DNA of 64,000 bases. It comes from Tagaea sp. CACIAM 22H2. GTDB lineage: Bacteria; Pseudomonadota; Alphaproteobacteria; CACIAM-22H2. The stretch lies in NCBI GenBank assembly GCA_014444615.1, contig PVXE01000001.1, positions 124,001-188,000 on the forward strand. Direction: 5' to 3'. Shown one piece after another: positions 47,367 through 57,467 of this stretch. The notes below the pieces were generated by a model, which saw only the letters and a program-made list of their open reading frames with translations, did not search any database and was not told the DNA's origin. The translations under genes and the position numbers were made by a program. Numbering within the stretch: the stretch's first letter is position 1; each line of letters starts with the position of its first letter.

Positions 47367-48174
47367 TGCCGACCTCGTCGCGCACTTCGCGCAGCATCGC
47401 GTCGAGCGAGTCCTGGATCATCGCCGGCGATTTTCCGACGCGCAGCAACACGATGCCTGCAAGCATGATGTTGAGCATCTGGACCCGGCGCTGCGTGCGC
47501 TGTTCGAGCTTGATCGCGACCGGCTTGAAGATCAGATTGGCGAGCACCAGACCGTAGAACGTCGCTAGCAGCGCGATCGCCATGCTGGCGCCGACGGCGC
47601 GCACGTCGGCGGTGCCGAGTTTTCCCATCATGCCGATCAATCCGGTGAGCGTCGCCAATAGTCCGAAAGCCGGCGCGAACCCGGCCAGCGTGCGATAGAG
47701 CCGCGCGGGGACGGCCTCGCGTTCGACGAATTTCTGCACGCGCCAGTTCATGACGGTGAGGATGTCGTCGGTCGGCGACCCGTCGAGGCACATCTGCAAA
47801 CCCAGGCGCAGGAATGGACTGCGCATCGCCTTCAGCCGTGTTTCGGCGTCGGCGATCGCGTGGCGGCTGGTTGCGCGCGCGAAGGCAACCAAATCGGCGA
47901 GATCACGGTCGAGCGAATGGTCTTCGCGGAACACGTCGACGGCGGCGATCAAAGCCTCCCGGATTTCGGCAAGGCGGAAGGCGAGGAACGCGGCGACGAT
48001 CGTTCCGCCGAAGACGATGGCGATGCCGGTCGCGTCGATGAACCGGCTATCCCGGCCTTCATGCAGGATGACGAAGGTCAGTAGGCCTATAGCACCGGTC
48101 AGGCCGATACTGGTGGAAACGGTTTGCCCGCCGCTGGCGCGCGGTGGGATGCGATGCGGAATGTCGGGGGACAC
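47356..48174 (-). CDS. MotA/PomA-like stator protein
   Basis: A 272-residue protein with four membrane helices in the MotA arrangement. Helices 1-2 are near the N-terminus (SIGLTGAIGLLTFVIL and AIVFGGTIVAAFLAFRLAEI). The cytoplasmic domain of about 90 residues includes the RxxE-type segment near EREAVPARLYRTL, and helices 3-4 contain APAFGLLATLTGLIGMMGKL and AVGASMAIALLATFYGLVLA. These loops look closer to PomA/LafT-type than to E. coli MotA. The start is GTG 48174. It is the first gene of the apparent operon that ends with atpG. Confidence 0.8.
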   Translation of the reverse strand: MSPDIPHRIPPRASGGQTVSTSIGLTGAIGLLTFVILHEGRDSRFIDATGIAIVFGGTIVAAFLAFRLAEIREALIAAVDVFREDHSLDRDLADLVAFARATSRHAIADAETRLKAMRSPFLRLGLQMCLDGSPTDDILTVMNWRVQKFVEREAVPARLYRTLAGFAPAFGLLATLTGLIGMMGKLGTADVRAVGASMAIALLATFYGLVLANLIFKPVAIKLEQRTQRRVQMLNIMLAGIVLLRVGKSPAMIQDSLDAMLREVRDEVGNAE

Positions 48175-48845
48175 GCGAGGCGAAACTCCTGTTTACCACC
48201 GTCAATTTATCGTGGTCGCATAGGGCCGCATTGATCTGGGTCACTTCGATCTTCGGCGTAAGTTGCGCGTCTGAAGCATGCATGAAGCCGCGCTTCGGTG
48301 CCGGTCGTTGCCGTCGCTGTCGCCGCCGGCTCGGATGCCGTCGTCGCGGCGGCAGCTTTCTTCGCCCCGTAGAGGTCTCGTGCGGCGATCGAGCGCGGGC
48401 GGTTGTCGAAATCGCGAAGCGGCGGATTAAACGCCGATCGATCAACTTAAAATGTTTACGCCCATCCGAACGAGCGGGGTGGTCGCGCTTGTCTTGCGCT
48501 TGGGTCAAGGCGGCGCCCCTCGCACTGCTTGCGCTCACGGCCGATGATTTTGCGTACATGTTGTTATTTATCTGCCTATGGCGACTCAGGCTTCGGATGC
48601 GGTCCTGTTCCCGCTCGAGTTGAAGTGAGATGCAGGTTGCCGCTGCGCCATCGTCCGGCGCCAACCCATAACCCCGCTCCGGATCATTAATTAACAAATA
48701 TTAACCAGTTTTAATTGACATACATCAACGCGACGACGCTCTAGGCACGACAATCTCGACGCCTGAAATCCACGAAAAGTGGATGCCGCTTGGTTTACCG
48801 GATCGTTCGTTGACAGCGTCTATCCAGCCCAAGGAGCCTCACGCT
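48175..48845. other. Intergenic region between divergent motA-like and MCP genes
   Basis: No supported gene. The part at 48688-48720 is AT-rich (TTAATTAACAAATATTAACC then TTGACA at 48715), which could be an upstream element and -35 box for the MCP gene, although the -10 box is weak. The region presumably holds promoters in both directions. AAGGAG lies 9 nt before the MCP start. Confidence 0.4.
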
Positions 48846-50573
48846 ATGTCCAAGATTGCTTCGGTCTCGCCGCAGCCGCCTTCCGGCGCGCGCCGGTTCA
48901 GATTCACGATCCCGATGCGGCTGGCGATGCTCATTTTCGTCGCCTCGGTCGCGAGCATGGCGATTCTGATCGTGCAGCTCGTCGCTCTTCGAAGCTCGCT
49001 GATGTCCGAGCGCGAGATCGCGATTCGCAGCGAGGTGCAGACGGCGGCTTCGCTCGTGCAGGCCTTCGTCGGCGAAGCCGAGGCCGGGCGCCTGCCGAAA
49101 GCGGACGCACAGGAGCGCGCCAAGGCCGCCTTGCGCGCGATGCGCTTCGCCAAGGACGACTATTTCTTCGCGTATCTCCTGGACGGCACGACCATCGTGC
49201 AACCGTTGCGCCCCGAAATGGAGGGCACCAACCAGCTTGGCATGGTTGATCCGGCCGGCGTGCGAATCATCGAACGGCTGATTGAGGAAGCGAAGAAGGG
49301 CGGCGGTTACGTGCGCTACATGTTCGCCCGCGCGGGCAAAGAGCAGCCTTCGCCGAAAATCAGCTACGCGCTCCCGATCGAGGCTTGGGGATGGATGGTC
49401 GGTAGCGGCGTCTATATCGACGATGTCGACGAGATATTCTACCAGCGCCTTCTCAACGCGATGGCGTTGGCGGCCGGGTTGCTGGCGCTGCTGGGTGCCA
49501 GCGCTTGGGCGATCGCGCGCGGTATCACGCGGCCGGTGCGCGGCATGACCCAGACGATGGTGAAGCTTGCGGCCGGCGAGACGGGCTTGACCGTCCCGTC
49601 GCTTGGGCGGGCCGACGAAATCGGCGACATGGCCCAGTCGGTGGAGGTCTTTAAGAACGGCATGATCGAGGCCGAACGGTTGCGCACGGCGCAAGAGGTC
49701 GACCGGAAACGCGCCGCGGAGGAACGTAAGGCCGAGTTGCAGCGGATCGCCGATCAGTTCGAAGAGCAGGTCGGCGGCATCGTCGAGGTCGTCGCATCTT
49801 CGTCCGTCGAGATGGAAGCGTCGGCGACGACGATGATGAAATCGACCGACGGCACGGTCGCCCAGTCTACGGTCGTTGCGGCGGCGGCGACCCAGGCGTC
49901 GTCCAACGTCCAGACCGTGGCGGCGGCCGCGGAGGAGCTTTCCGCGTCGATCGCGGAAATCGGTCGGCAGATGGAGCAGTCGTCGGCCGTCGTGCGCGAT
50001 GCGGTCGACAAAGCGACCAGAACCAACACGACGGTGACGGGGCTGTCCCAGGCCGCGCACAAGATCGGCGAGATCGTCAGCCTGATCCAGACGATCGCCC
50101 AGCAGACGAATCTACTGGCGCTGAACGCGACGATCGAAGCGGCGCGCGCGGGTGAGCACGGCAAGGGGTTCGCCGTGGTGGCGAGCGAAGTGAAGAATCT
50201 CGCCAACCAGACGGCGCGCGCGACCGAAGAGATCGTCGGGCAAGTGCAATCGATTCAGGCCGTGACGGCGACGGCGGTCGGCGAGATACAGGCCATCGGC
50301 ACGTCGATCGGCCGTATCGACGAGGTCGGGGCGGCGATCGCGGCGGCGATCGAGGAGCAGGGAGCGGCGACGCGCGAGATCGCGGGAAACGTCCAGCAGG
50401 CATCGCAGGGCACGAACGAAGTTTCCTCCAACATCGCCGGCGTGACGGCGGCGTCGCGCGAGATCGGAACGGCGGTCTCCCATGTGCGCGATGCGGCGGG
50501 GGTTCTCGCGAACCAGTCGGACCGGCTGAAGCAGGAGGTTGCGACATTCCTGCAGACGGTTCGGGCGGCATAG
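48846..50573 (+). CDS. Methyl-accepting chemotaxis protein with sCache sensor
   Basis: A 575-residue chemoreceptor. TM1 is at about 24-45 ([20 protein letters not shown]). The single-Cache periplasmic domain at about 55-195 has the hallmark [20 protein letters not shown] and [22 protein letters not shown]2 is at about 205-225, then a HAMP domain and the MCP signalling coil with tip [20 protein letters not shown]. Such sCache domains often bind small organic acids. The start at ATG 48846 is supported by AAGGAG. No methyltransferase-docking pentapeptide is seen. Confidence 0.9.
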   Translation: MSKIASVSPQPPSGARRFRFTIPMRLAMLIFVASVASMAILIVQLVALRSSLMSEREIAIRSEVQTAASLVQAFVGEAEAGRLPKADAQERAKAALRAMRFAKDDYFFAYLLDGTTIVQPLRPEMEGTNQLGMVDPAGVRIIERLIEEAKKGGGYVRYMFARAGKEQPSPKISYALPIEAWGWMVGSGVYIDDVDEIFYQRLLNAMALAAGLLALLGASAWAIARGITRPVRGMTQTMVKLAAGETGLTVPSLGRADEIGDMAQSVEVFKNGMIEAERLRTAQEVDRKRAAEERKAELQRIADQFEEQVGGIVEVVASSSVEMEASATTMMKSTDGTVAQSTVVAAAATQASSNVQTVAAAAEELSASIAEIGRQMEQSSAVVRDAVDKATRTNTTVTGLSQAAHKIGEIVSLIQTIAQQTNLLALNATIEAARAGEHGKGFAVVASEVKNLANQTARATEEIVGQVQSIQAVTATAVGEIQAIGTSIGRIDEVGAAIAAAIEEQGAATREIAGNVQQASQGTNEVSSNIAGVTAASREIGTAVSHVRDAAGVLANQSDRLKQEVATFLQTVRAA

Positions 50574-50666
50574 CGCGACTTTCAACCAGAATAGGCGCAG
50601 GCCCATCGAACATGGCGCAATTCGGTAAGCGTCGATGGTCAGCGGCCTGGCTTCGAGGACGAAACA

Positions 50667-52979
50667 ATGACCGACATCGTCAATCTGCCCGCCGAGTGGA
50701 GGGAATGCGCGCTGGCGAACTCGCCAATTCCCAGCTTCGTTGTCGATCGGGAGCATCGGATCTGTCACTGGAACCGCGCTCTGGAACGGCTCCTGGGCGT
50801 CGATGCCGCGTCGATGATCGGCACCACGAACGCGTGGACGGCGTTTTACGATGCGGAGCGGCTTACGCTGGCCGAGCTTGTGGTTGACGGTAAGGTCGAT
50901 GAGCGGCTGGAGGAACTTTACCCCGGCCAGTATCGACGCTCGGTCGTGTCGCCCGGCTCGTGGGAAATCGAAGGCCACTTTCCGAAAGTCCAGGATGGCG
51001 GCCGATGGCTGGCATTCGTGGCCGCGCCGCTGCTGGACGCCGACGGGCGCGTTTACGCCGCGATTCAATCGATCCGCGACATCACGGCCGAGAAGGAGGC
51101 CGAGAAAGCCAGGCAGCATAGCGAGCATCTGTTGCACGAAATCTTCGATGGCTGTCCGGTGCCGATGCTGGCTTTCGATGCCGAGCATCAAATTACGCAT
51201 TGGAACCGCGCCTGCACGGCGATCACAGGCGTTCCGGCGCATGAAATGATCGGCACCCGAGGGCAGTGGCGCCCGTTCTATCCGAGCCAGCGGCCGATCC
51301 TGGCCGACCTCGTGCTCGATGGAAACGAGGAGAGCGCCATCGCACATTGGTACTCCGGAAAATACGCGCACTCGACCCAGATTCCCGGCGCGTGGGAAGC
51401 AATCGACCATTTTCCGCATTTCAAGTCCGGCGCGCGCTGGCTTTACATAACCGCGGCGCCCATCCACGGCGAAGACGGCCGGATGGTTGGCGCCGTCGAG
51501 ACGCTTCAGGATGTCACCGCGCAGAAGAGCTACGAGATCGAACTCGAGCACCAAGCGAACCACGACGCGACAACGGGACTGCCGAATCGCGTCCTGCTCA
51601 ACGACCGGCTCAGCCAAGTGCTGGCGCATTGCTGCCGCGAGGAACGCCTCGCCGCCGTGGTATCGATCGACCTCGATAACTTCAACGCGGTGAACTGCGC
51701 GCTCGGCCACACCGCCGGGGACGAGCTTCTGCGCATGATGGCCCGTCGCATCCAAGCCTGCACGCGCGAGGGCGACACGGTGGCCCGCGTCGAAGGCGAC
51801 GAGTTCGTGGTGGTCCTCTACGCGCCGAGTGACGAGGATGCCGTGGGCAAGGTCCTGCGTCGGATCGCCCATGAAATCGCTCAGCCGGCCGTCGTGCAGG
51901 GCGAGTCATTCACCTTGAGCTGCTCGTGCGGCGTGGCGATGTTTCCGCGCGATGGCGGCGATGCGGCCACGCTTCTGAAGAATGCCGCTTCGACCATGCT
52001 GCGCGCCAAGGAAGGCGGTCGAAGCACGTTTCACTTCTTCACGCCGGCGCTCGACGATCGAATCACCGAGCGCCTTACACTCGAGCGGGATTTGCGTCAG
52101 GCACTCGAGCGCGACGAACTCGTGCTGCACTACCAGCCGCAGATTAGTCTCGCGACGGGCAAGATCGTCGGCGTCGAAGCGCTGGTCCGGTGGAACCATG
52201 GCCGGCTTGGGGCGGTGTCGCCGGCGAAGTTCATTCCGCTGGCCGAAGCGAGCGGATTGATAATTCCGATTGGGCGCTGGGTCACAGAAGCCGCCTGCAT
52301 CGAGGCAAGCAAGTGGCGCCGTTACGGCGACGTCGATGGGATGAGCATCTCGGTGAATCTGTCGTCGCGGCAGTTCCACCACGCCGATCTGCCGGATGAA
52401 ATCGCACGCATGCGCGACATTATCGCGGGCACCGGCGTCCGACTGGAACTCGAGCTCACCGAAAGCATGATGCTGAAGGATCCCGGGCAAGCGGCCGGAA
52501 TCATGTACCGCCTGAAGGAGATGGGCATCCGGCTGGCGATGGACGATTTCGGGACGGGCTATTCGAGCTTGAGCTATCTGCGCAGCTTCCCGTTCGACAT
52601 GATCAAGATCGATCGATCCTTCGTCGCGAACCTTGGCCGCGGGCAGGGGGCCGAAGCGATCGTCCGGGCGATCGTTCAGCTGTCCCGCGCTTTCGATCTC
52701 GAACTCATCGCCGAAGGTGTGGAGATGCCGGAGCATGCCGCCTGGCTCGCGCAAGAAGGATGCTTCTTGGCGCAAGGTTACCTGTTCTCCAAGCCGCTGC
52801 CGGCCCACGAGATTCGGGCATTGATTGCGGCACCGTCACGCGTTGAGGCGATCGTCGCCGGATTGACGCGTATTCCCAGCCGCCAGGATGTCGTTGGAGC
52901 TCACTTGGTAGGTGCTCTCGGCAATTCCTTCGCGCCGGTGCCGTTGGCCGATCGAGTGCTTGCCGAGCGCGCCCAGTAG
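50667..52979 (+). CDS. PAS-PAS-GGDEF-EAL bifunctional c-di-GMP protein
   Basis: A 770-residue soluble protein. Two similar PAS domains lie at about 10-135 and 150-285, each containing a HWNRA segment and a GxWxAFY-like motif, so they look duplicated. The GGDEF domain reads VARVEGDEFVVVL, keeping GDEF. The EAL domain keeps VGVEALVRWNH, SLSYLRSFPFDMIKIDRSFV and the DDFGTGYSS loop, so phosphodiesterase activity is likely; cyclase activity is possible. It follows the MCP gene by 93 nt. It probably adjusts c-di-GMP in response to a small ligand or redox state. Confidence 0.9.
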   Translation: MTDIVNLPAEWRECALANSPIPSFVVDREHRICHWNRALERLLGVDAASMIGTTNAWTAFYDAERLTLAELVVDGKVDERLEELYPGQYRRSVVSPGSWEIEGHFPKVQDGGRWLAFVAAPLLDADGRVYAAIQSIRDITAEKEAEKARQHSEHLLHEIFDGCPVPMLAFDAEHQITHWNRACTAITGVPAHEMIGTRGQWRPFYPSQRPILADLVLDGNEESAIAHWYSGKYAHSTQIPGAWEAIDHFPHFKSGARWLYITAAPIHGEDGRMVGAVETLQDVTAQKSYEIELEHQANHDATTGLPNRVLLNDRLSQVLAHCCREERLAAVVSIDLDNFNAVNCALGHTAGDELLRMMARRIQACTREGDTVARVEGDEFVVVLYAPSDEDAVGKVLRRIAHEIAQPAVVQGESFTLSCSCGVAMFPRDGGDAATLLKNAASTMLRAKEGGRSTFHFFTPALDDRITERLTLERDLRQALERDELVLHYQPQISLATGKIVGVEALVRWNHGRLGAVSPAKFIPLAEASGLIIPIGRWVTEAACIEASKWRRYGDVDGMSISVNLSSRQFHHADLPDEIARMRDIIAGTGVRLELELTESMMLKDPGQAAGIMYRLKEMGIRLAMDDFGTGYSSLSYLRSFPFDMIKIDRSFVANLGRGQGAEAIVRAIVQLSRAFDLELIAEGVEMPEHAAWLAQEGCFLAQGYLFSKPLPAHEIRALIAAPSRVEAIVAGLTRIPSRQDVVGAHLVGALGNSFAPVPLADRVLAERAQ

Positions 52980-53002
52980 TACGATTCAGATTGCTGACGT
53001 AG

Positions 53003-53067
53003 CCTGCCGCTCCGACCATCACGACGAGAGACGAAGAAGCCCGCACTGGAAGACCAGCTTCGGGCTT
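53003..53067 (+). repeat. 3' part of the dispersed repeat (copy 4) with terminator
   Basis: CCTGCCGCTCCGACCA, then TCACGACGAGAGACGAAGAAG, is nearly identical to copies 1 and 2 after their T-loop segment. The terminator variant at 53038-53066 pairs AGCCCG with CGGGCT and ACTGG with ACCAG, followed by TCGGCGCTTT. The upstream half of the repeat and the TTCGAAT loop are missing. It lies between two convergent genes and can end both transcripts. Confidence 0.65.
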
Positions 53068-53074
53068 CGGCGCT

Positions 53075-53821
53075 TTAGTAAGTGGCACGCCCGCCGGAAA
53101 GATCGAATACGGCGCCGGTCGTGAAGCTGTTTTGCTTCGTGACGAGCCATACGATCATCTCGGCGGATTCGTCGACCTCCAAGAAGCGCCCGCGCGGAAT
53201 TTTCGACAGCATGTAGTCGATATGCGTCTGCTGCATCTGGTCGAAAATGCGCGTGCGCGCGGCGGCCGGCGTCACGCAGTTCACCGCGATGTCTATCCCG
53301 GCAAGTTCCTTGCCGAGCGACTTCGTCAGGCCGATCACGCCCGCTTTCGACGCCGAATAGGCCGAAGCGTTGGGATTGCCTTCCTTGCCCGCGATCGAGG
53401 CAATATTGACGATGCGGCCATATTTGCGCGCCTGCATGCCCGGCACGACCGCCTTGTTGACGTAGAACGTGCCGAGCAGATTGATCTGCACGATCTTGGC
53501 GAATTCCTCGACCGGATAATCGGCGACTGTGGCGTTCATGCCGGCGATCCCGGCCGAGTTCACGAGAATATCGACGCCGCCGAGTTTTTTCTCGGTCTCG
53601 ACAAGCGCGGCTTGGACCGAATTCCAATCCGAGATATCGGCTTTCACCGCGACGGCACCGCCGCCGATCGCGGCGGCGTGTTCGCCCGCGAGCTTCGTGT
53701 CGAGATCCCATAGCGCGACCTTCGCGCCGTTGGCGGCCAGAAGTTTCGCCACGGCTCCTCCGATCCCTTGCGCGCCACCCGTGACGATCGCCACGTTGCC
53801 GCCGACGTCATATTTGTTCAT
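53075..53821 (-). CDS. SDR-family dehydrogenase (deoxysugar pathway candidate)
   Basis: A 248-residue classical short-chain dehydrogenase. TGGAQGIG lies near residue 15, followed by NSAGIAG, NIASIAG, the catalytic YSASK and the C-terminal LSGGRATY. The acidic residue at the end of strand 2 (LWDLD) favours NAD over NADP. It is the last gene of the operon that begins at 61565. In the non-phosphorylated rhamnose route an SDR oxidises L-rhamnose or 2-keto-3-deoxy-L-rhamnonate; either is possible here. Confidence 0.82.
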   Translation of the reverse strand: MNKYDVGGNVAIVTGGAQGIGGAVAKLLAANGAKVALWDLDTKLAGEHAAAIGGGAVAVKADISDWNSVQAALVETEKKLGGVDILVNSAGIAGMNATVADYPVEEFAKIVQINLLGTFYVNKAVVPGMQARKYGRIVNIASIAGKEGNPNASAYSASKAGVIGLTKSLGKELAGIDIAVNCVTPAAARTRIFDQMQQTHIDYMLSKIPRGRFLEVDESAEMIVWLVTKQNSFTTGAVFDLSGGRATY

Positions 53822-53847
53822 TCGCCGTTTCTCCCGTCTTTATGCGT

Positions 53848-54687
53848 TCAGCGCGCCTGAAGCAGGCGTTCCATCGCCGGTCCCACGATAATGTCGATCG
53901 ACGCGTCGGGCAGGCCGCAATGGCGGCGCACCATGTCGAGCGTCTGTTTGTAGGTCATGTATTTGCGCGACACCGGCCAATCCGAGCCCCAGAGCAGGCG
54001 CCACGCGCCGAAATGCTCGTGCAGCACGCGCACGATGCCGGTCAATCCCGGATAGGGATAATCCATGTCGGGCGACGCGACATTGCCGAAGCCCGATATC
54101 TTGATATGCACGTTCGGGAACTGCGCCGTCGCCAGCACGAGTGCCATCGCGTTCTGCGTCGCCGCACTGCGCGGTCCCAGATGGGCGAGGTGATGGCAAA
54201 GTATGTCGAGCTTCGGGAAGGCCTCGGCGATCGCAGCGACGGCCGGCATTTGGGCGGGCATCACCGACAGGCTGGCGATCAGCTTGCGCGCCTGGGCTTC
54301 CGCGAAGAAGCGCCGTCCTTCGGGCGAAACGAGGAACGTCCCGTCGTCGTCCTCGGTCGGATAATAGGTGAAGCCTTGCAGCGCGTGCTTCTCCGCCGCC
54401 GCCGCGAGCCGGTCGGCGGCGCCCGCGGTTCGATACTGCTTCGTCCAGCGGGAATCGATATCGAAGAACGGGACGAAGCGGCCGGGATGCGCGGCCGCGA
54501 CGCGCGCGACATAGCCGTTGGAATCCGGATTGTCGCCGATGGCCGCGGCAATCAGCACCGCCTTCGACACGCCGTTCTGATCCATCTCGAACAGCAATTG
54601 CTCGGCGCGCGCGCGGGTTTCGGAATCGGGCACCGGCGGCTGATAGGGCCAGCGTTCCCAAACATGGCAATGCGAGTCGACGATCAT
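53848..54687 (-). CDS. Amidohydrolase-family (metal-dependent TIM-barrel) hydrolase, lactonase candidate
   Basis: A 279-residue protein of the amidohydrolase-2 group. The N-terminal MIVDSHCHVWERWPYQ gives the HxH-type metal motif. LDILCHHLAHLGPR in the middle and LLWGSDWPVSRKY, with the conserved WGSDWP of this group, complete the site. Members include 2-pyrone-4,6-dicarboxylate hydrolase and sugar-lactone lactonases such as L-rhamnono-lactonase. Next to a rhamnonate-dehydratase-like enzyme, a lactonase role is the best guess. The start at 54687 overlaps the ATPase stop. Confidence 0.8.
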   Translation of the reverse strand: MIVDSHCHVWERWPYQPPVPDSETRARAEQLLFEMDQNGVSKAVLIAAAIGDNPDSNGYVARVAAAHPGRFVPFFDIDSRWTKQYRTAGAADRLAAAAEKHALQGFTYYPTEDDDGTFLVSPEGRRFFAEAQARKLIASLSVMPAQMPAVAAIAEAFPKLDILCHHLAHLGPRSAATQNAMALVLATAQFPNVHIKISGFGNVASPDMDYPYPGLTGIVRVLHEHFGAWRLLWGSDWPVSRKYMTYKQTLDMVRRHCGLPDASIDIIVGPAMERLLQAR

Positions 54688-55673
54688 GCGCGCACCAGCG
54701 GCCGGATGCAGCGCACGAGGCGCCCGTCGTCGAGTGCGGCGAGCGGCGGCTCGGCCTTCGTGCATTCGGCCGTCGCATGCGGGCAGCGCGGCGCAAAGGC
54801 GCATCCGGTCGCGGGGAAGCCCGTGCCCCGTTCTTCGGTGTCGACGTCTTCGAGATTCCACGGCACGTCGGGATCGGGCGAGGGGATGGCGTCGATCAAT
54901 GCGCGCGTATAGGGATGGCGCGGCGTGACGATCACGCTTTGCGTGTCGCCGCTTTCGACGATCGAACCCGCATAAAGCACGACGACCCGGTCGGCGACCT
55001 GATAGGCGGTCGTCAGATCGTGTGTGACGTAGACGAGGGAAATGCCTGCCTCATCCTTCAGCCGCAGCAACGTTTGCAGGATTGTCGAGCGCAGCGAGGC
55101 GTCGACCATCGACACGGGTTCATCCGCCAGGATGATGTGCGGATCGAGCAGCAAGGCGCGCGCGATCATGATGCGCTGACGCTGGCCGCCGGAAAGCTGA
55201 TGCGGGTATTTGCCCAGGGTCTCGCCGGGCCGCAGGCCGACGGTTTCCAGCGCCTTTTCGATCTTCGCGCGCGCTTCGGCCGCGTCGCGCGTGATGCCGA
55301 AGACCGACAGCGGCGTGAACAGCGCATGATCGATCTTGTAGAACGGGTTGAACGCTTCGAACGGATCCTGGAACACGGCTTGGACTTCGCGCCGGAAAAT
55401 GCGGCGTTGATCGGCGTTCATATGCGCGACGTCGATGCCGCGATAGGAAACGCTGCCGGCGGTGGGCGAGCGGAAGCCGAGCAAAAGATGCGTCAATGTC
55501 GTCTTGCCGCTGCCGCTTTCGCCGACGACCGCGACGATGCCTGGTTTATCGCCGCCGATGGCGAGCGACGCGTTCTTCAGCGCCGTTTTTGAATTGCGGC
55601 CGCCGAAGCCCGAATGAAACACGACGCTCGCCGCATTCGCTTCCAGGCGGCCGTCTTTACGCTGCGCGGTCAT
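54684..55673 (-). CDS. ABC transporter ATP-binding protein, DppF/OppF-like
   Basis: A 329-residue ATPase. Walker A is VGESGSGKTTLTH, the Q-loop is VFQDPFEAFNPF, the signature is [15 protein letters not shown] and Walker B is HIILADEPVSMVD. The C-terminal oligopeptide/dipeptide domain has CAFAPRCPHATAECTKAEP with the cysteine cluster that can hold an iron-sulfur centre in this family. It pairs with the ATPase at 55670-56623 and overlaps it by 4 nt. Confidence 0.9.
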   Translation of the reverse strand: MTAQRKDGRLEANAASVVFHSGFGGRNSKTALKNASLAIGGDKPGIVAVVGESGSGKTTLTHLLLGFRSPTAGSVSYRGIDVAHMNADQRRIFRREVQAVFQDPFEAFNPFYKIDHALFTPLSVFGITRDAAEARAKIEKALETVGLRPGETLGKYPHQLSGGQRQRIMIARALLLDPHIILADEPVSMVDASLRSTILQTLLRLKDEAGISLVYVTHDLTTAYQVADRVVVLYAGSIVESGDTQSVIVTPRHPYTRALIDAIPSPDPDVPWNLEDVDTEERGTGFPATGCAFAPRCPHATAECTKAEPPLAALDDGRLVRCIRPLVRA

Positions 55674-56623
55674 GCGGCCTCCGCGAAATGGCAGGCCGTT
55701 TCGTGCGCGGCACCGATCGCGCGCAAAGCGGGCGCTTCGATACGGCAGCGTTCTTGCGCCGCCGGGCAGCGCGTTTGGAACGGGCAGCCGGGCGGCCGAT
55801 CGGTCAAGGACGGCGGCACGCCGGGGATGCCTTGGAACGCGCGGCGCGCGGTCAGTGAAGGCAGGGCGCCGATCAGCATCTTCGTATAGGGATGCTTTGG
55901 GGCCGCGAAGACGGATCGGACCGGTCCGGTCTCGACCAAGCGGCCCGCATACATCACGCCGATGCGGTCGACGAAATGCGCCATCAGCGCCATGTCGTGA
56001 CCGATCAGGATGATCGCCGCGCCGATTTCCTGCTGCACGCGGCCGAGTGTGGCCAGAACCTGTTTCTGCACCACGACGTCGAGTGCCGAGGTCGGCTCGT
56101 CCGCCAGGATCACGGCGGGGGTCAGCGCGATGGCAAGGGCGATGCACACGCGCTGCTTCATCCCGCCCGACAATTCGTGCGGGAAGCGGTTGGCGACTTG
56201 GGCGGGCAGGCCCACGCGCGCCAGCAGCTTGGCGATGCGCGTGGTATCGGATTTCTGCGCGTGCGCGGCAAACAGATCGGCGAATTGCGCGCCGATGGTC
56301 AGCACGGGGTTCAGCGAGCTCATCGCGCCCTGCGGCACCAGCGACATGCGCGCGAAACGCGTGCGGCGCAACTCCTCCGCCGACAGCGCCAGTATGTCGC
56401 GCCCGTCGAGGCGCATGTGTTGCGCCGCGATTTCGCCCGGCGGACGGATCATGCGCATGAGGGCAAGCACGGTCGTCGACTTGCCCGAGCCGCTTTCGCC
56501 GACCAGACCGAACCGTTCGCGCGGCATCAGATTGAAGCCGATGCTGTCCACCGCAAAGGCGGGGCCTTTGGGCGTGCGATAGCGGACCGAGAGATTCTCG
56601 ATCTCGAGGATCGGCGCGCTCAT
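55670..56623 (-). CDS. ABC transporter ATP-binding protein, DppD/OppD-like
   Basis: A 317-residue ATPase with Walker A GESGSGKSTTVLALM, signature LSGGMKQRVCIAIA-like (LSGGMKQR), Walker B AVILADEPTSALD and H-loop IGHDMALMAHF. The C-terminal CPFQTRCPAAQERC cysteine motif marks the peptide-type family. It works as a heterodimer with the DppF-like partner under the DppB and DppC permeases. Confidence 0.9.
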   Translation of the reverse strand: MSAPILEIENLSVRYRTPKGPAFAVDSIGFNLMPRERFGLVGESGSGKSTTVLALMRMIRPPGEIAAQHMRLDGRDILALSAEELRRTRFARMSLVPQGAMSSLNPVLTIGAQFADLFAAHAQKSDTTRIAKLLARVGLPAQVANRFPHELSGGMKQRVCIALAIALTPAVILADEPTSALDVVVQKQVLATLGRVQQEIGAAIILIGHDMALMAHFVDRIGVMYAGRLVETGPVRSVFAAPKHPYTKMLIGALPSLTARRAFQGIPGVPPSLTDRPPGCPFQTRCPAAQERCRIEAPALRAIGAAHETACHFAEAA

Positions 56624-57465
56624 AGCCCACCCAGACGCTTATTGGCGACGCGATCCATCCCGGCCGATGTCAGCAGCAGCCCGACGAAGATCAGCGCCAG
56701 CGCGACGATGGGCGGGCCCCACCACCACCACATGCCGCGGATGATGGCGCCGTAGAATTGCGCCCAGAAGATCGTCATACCGAGCGTGAGCTCGGTCTGC
56801 GGCCCGAGGCCCAAGGCCTCCAGCCCGATCGTCGCGAGCATCGCCTGGCCGACGGCGATCACGAAGCTCGCCGCGATATAGGGCAGAAGATTGGGCAGCA
56901 CCTCGATGAAGACAAGGCGCAGGCCGCCGAGTCCGCTGAGCCGCGCCACTTGCACATAACCGCGTTCACGCACCGACAGCGTTTGCGCGCGGATCGCGCG
57001 CGTCGCCACCATCCAGGACAGGCCCGCGACGATTACCGCCATCAGATCGACGGTCATCGAGCGCACATTGGCCGCGACGAGCACGAGGATCGCGACGCTG
57101 GGGATCGTCATCATCACGTCGGAGGCGGTGCGGATCGCCGCGTCGATCCAGCCACCCATGAAGCCCGCGATCAGGCCCAACGTCACGCCGACGGTGAGGC
57201 TGATCAGCCCGGCGACAAGACCGATCTTCAGCGTTTGCGGCATGGCCAGCGCCATGACCGTCAACACGTCGCGGCCTTGCGCGTCGGTGCCGAACCAATG
57301 CATCGCGGAGGGCGGGCGGCGCGGGGCGACGGCACCGACCTGCGCGAGGCTTTGATCGACCAGCATCGGCAATATCAGCGCCGCGAGCGCCAACAGGCCG
57401 AGGATCGAAAGCCCGGCGGCGAGCGGCGCGTTGCCGCGGAACAGTTTGGCGAGGTCCGGGCCCAT
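56620..57465 (-). CDS. ABC transporter permease, DppC-like
   Basis: A 281-residue inner-membrane permease with six helices. The N-terminal helix is AAGLSILGLLALAALILPML, and GTDAQGRDVLTVMALAMPQTLKIGLVAGL is the classic DppC/OppC opening. The coupling loop lies near ARLSGLGGLRLVFIEVLPNL. It overlaps the DppD-like gene (ATGA). Confidence 0.89.
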   Translation of the reverse strand: MGPDLAKLFRGNAPLAAGLSILGLLALAALILPMLVDQSLAQVGAVAPRRPPSAMHWFGTDAQGRDVLTVMALAMPQTLKIGLVAGLISLTVGVTLGLIAGFMGGWIDAAIRTASDVMMTIPSVAILVLVAANVRSMTVDLMAVIVAGLSWMVATRAIRAQTLSVRERGYVQVARLSGLGGLRLVFIEVLPNLLPYIAASFVIAVGQAMLATIGLEALGLGPQTELTLGMTIFWAQFYGAIIRGMWWWWGPPIVALALIFVGLLLTSAGMDRVANKRLGGL

Positions 57466-57467
57466 CG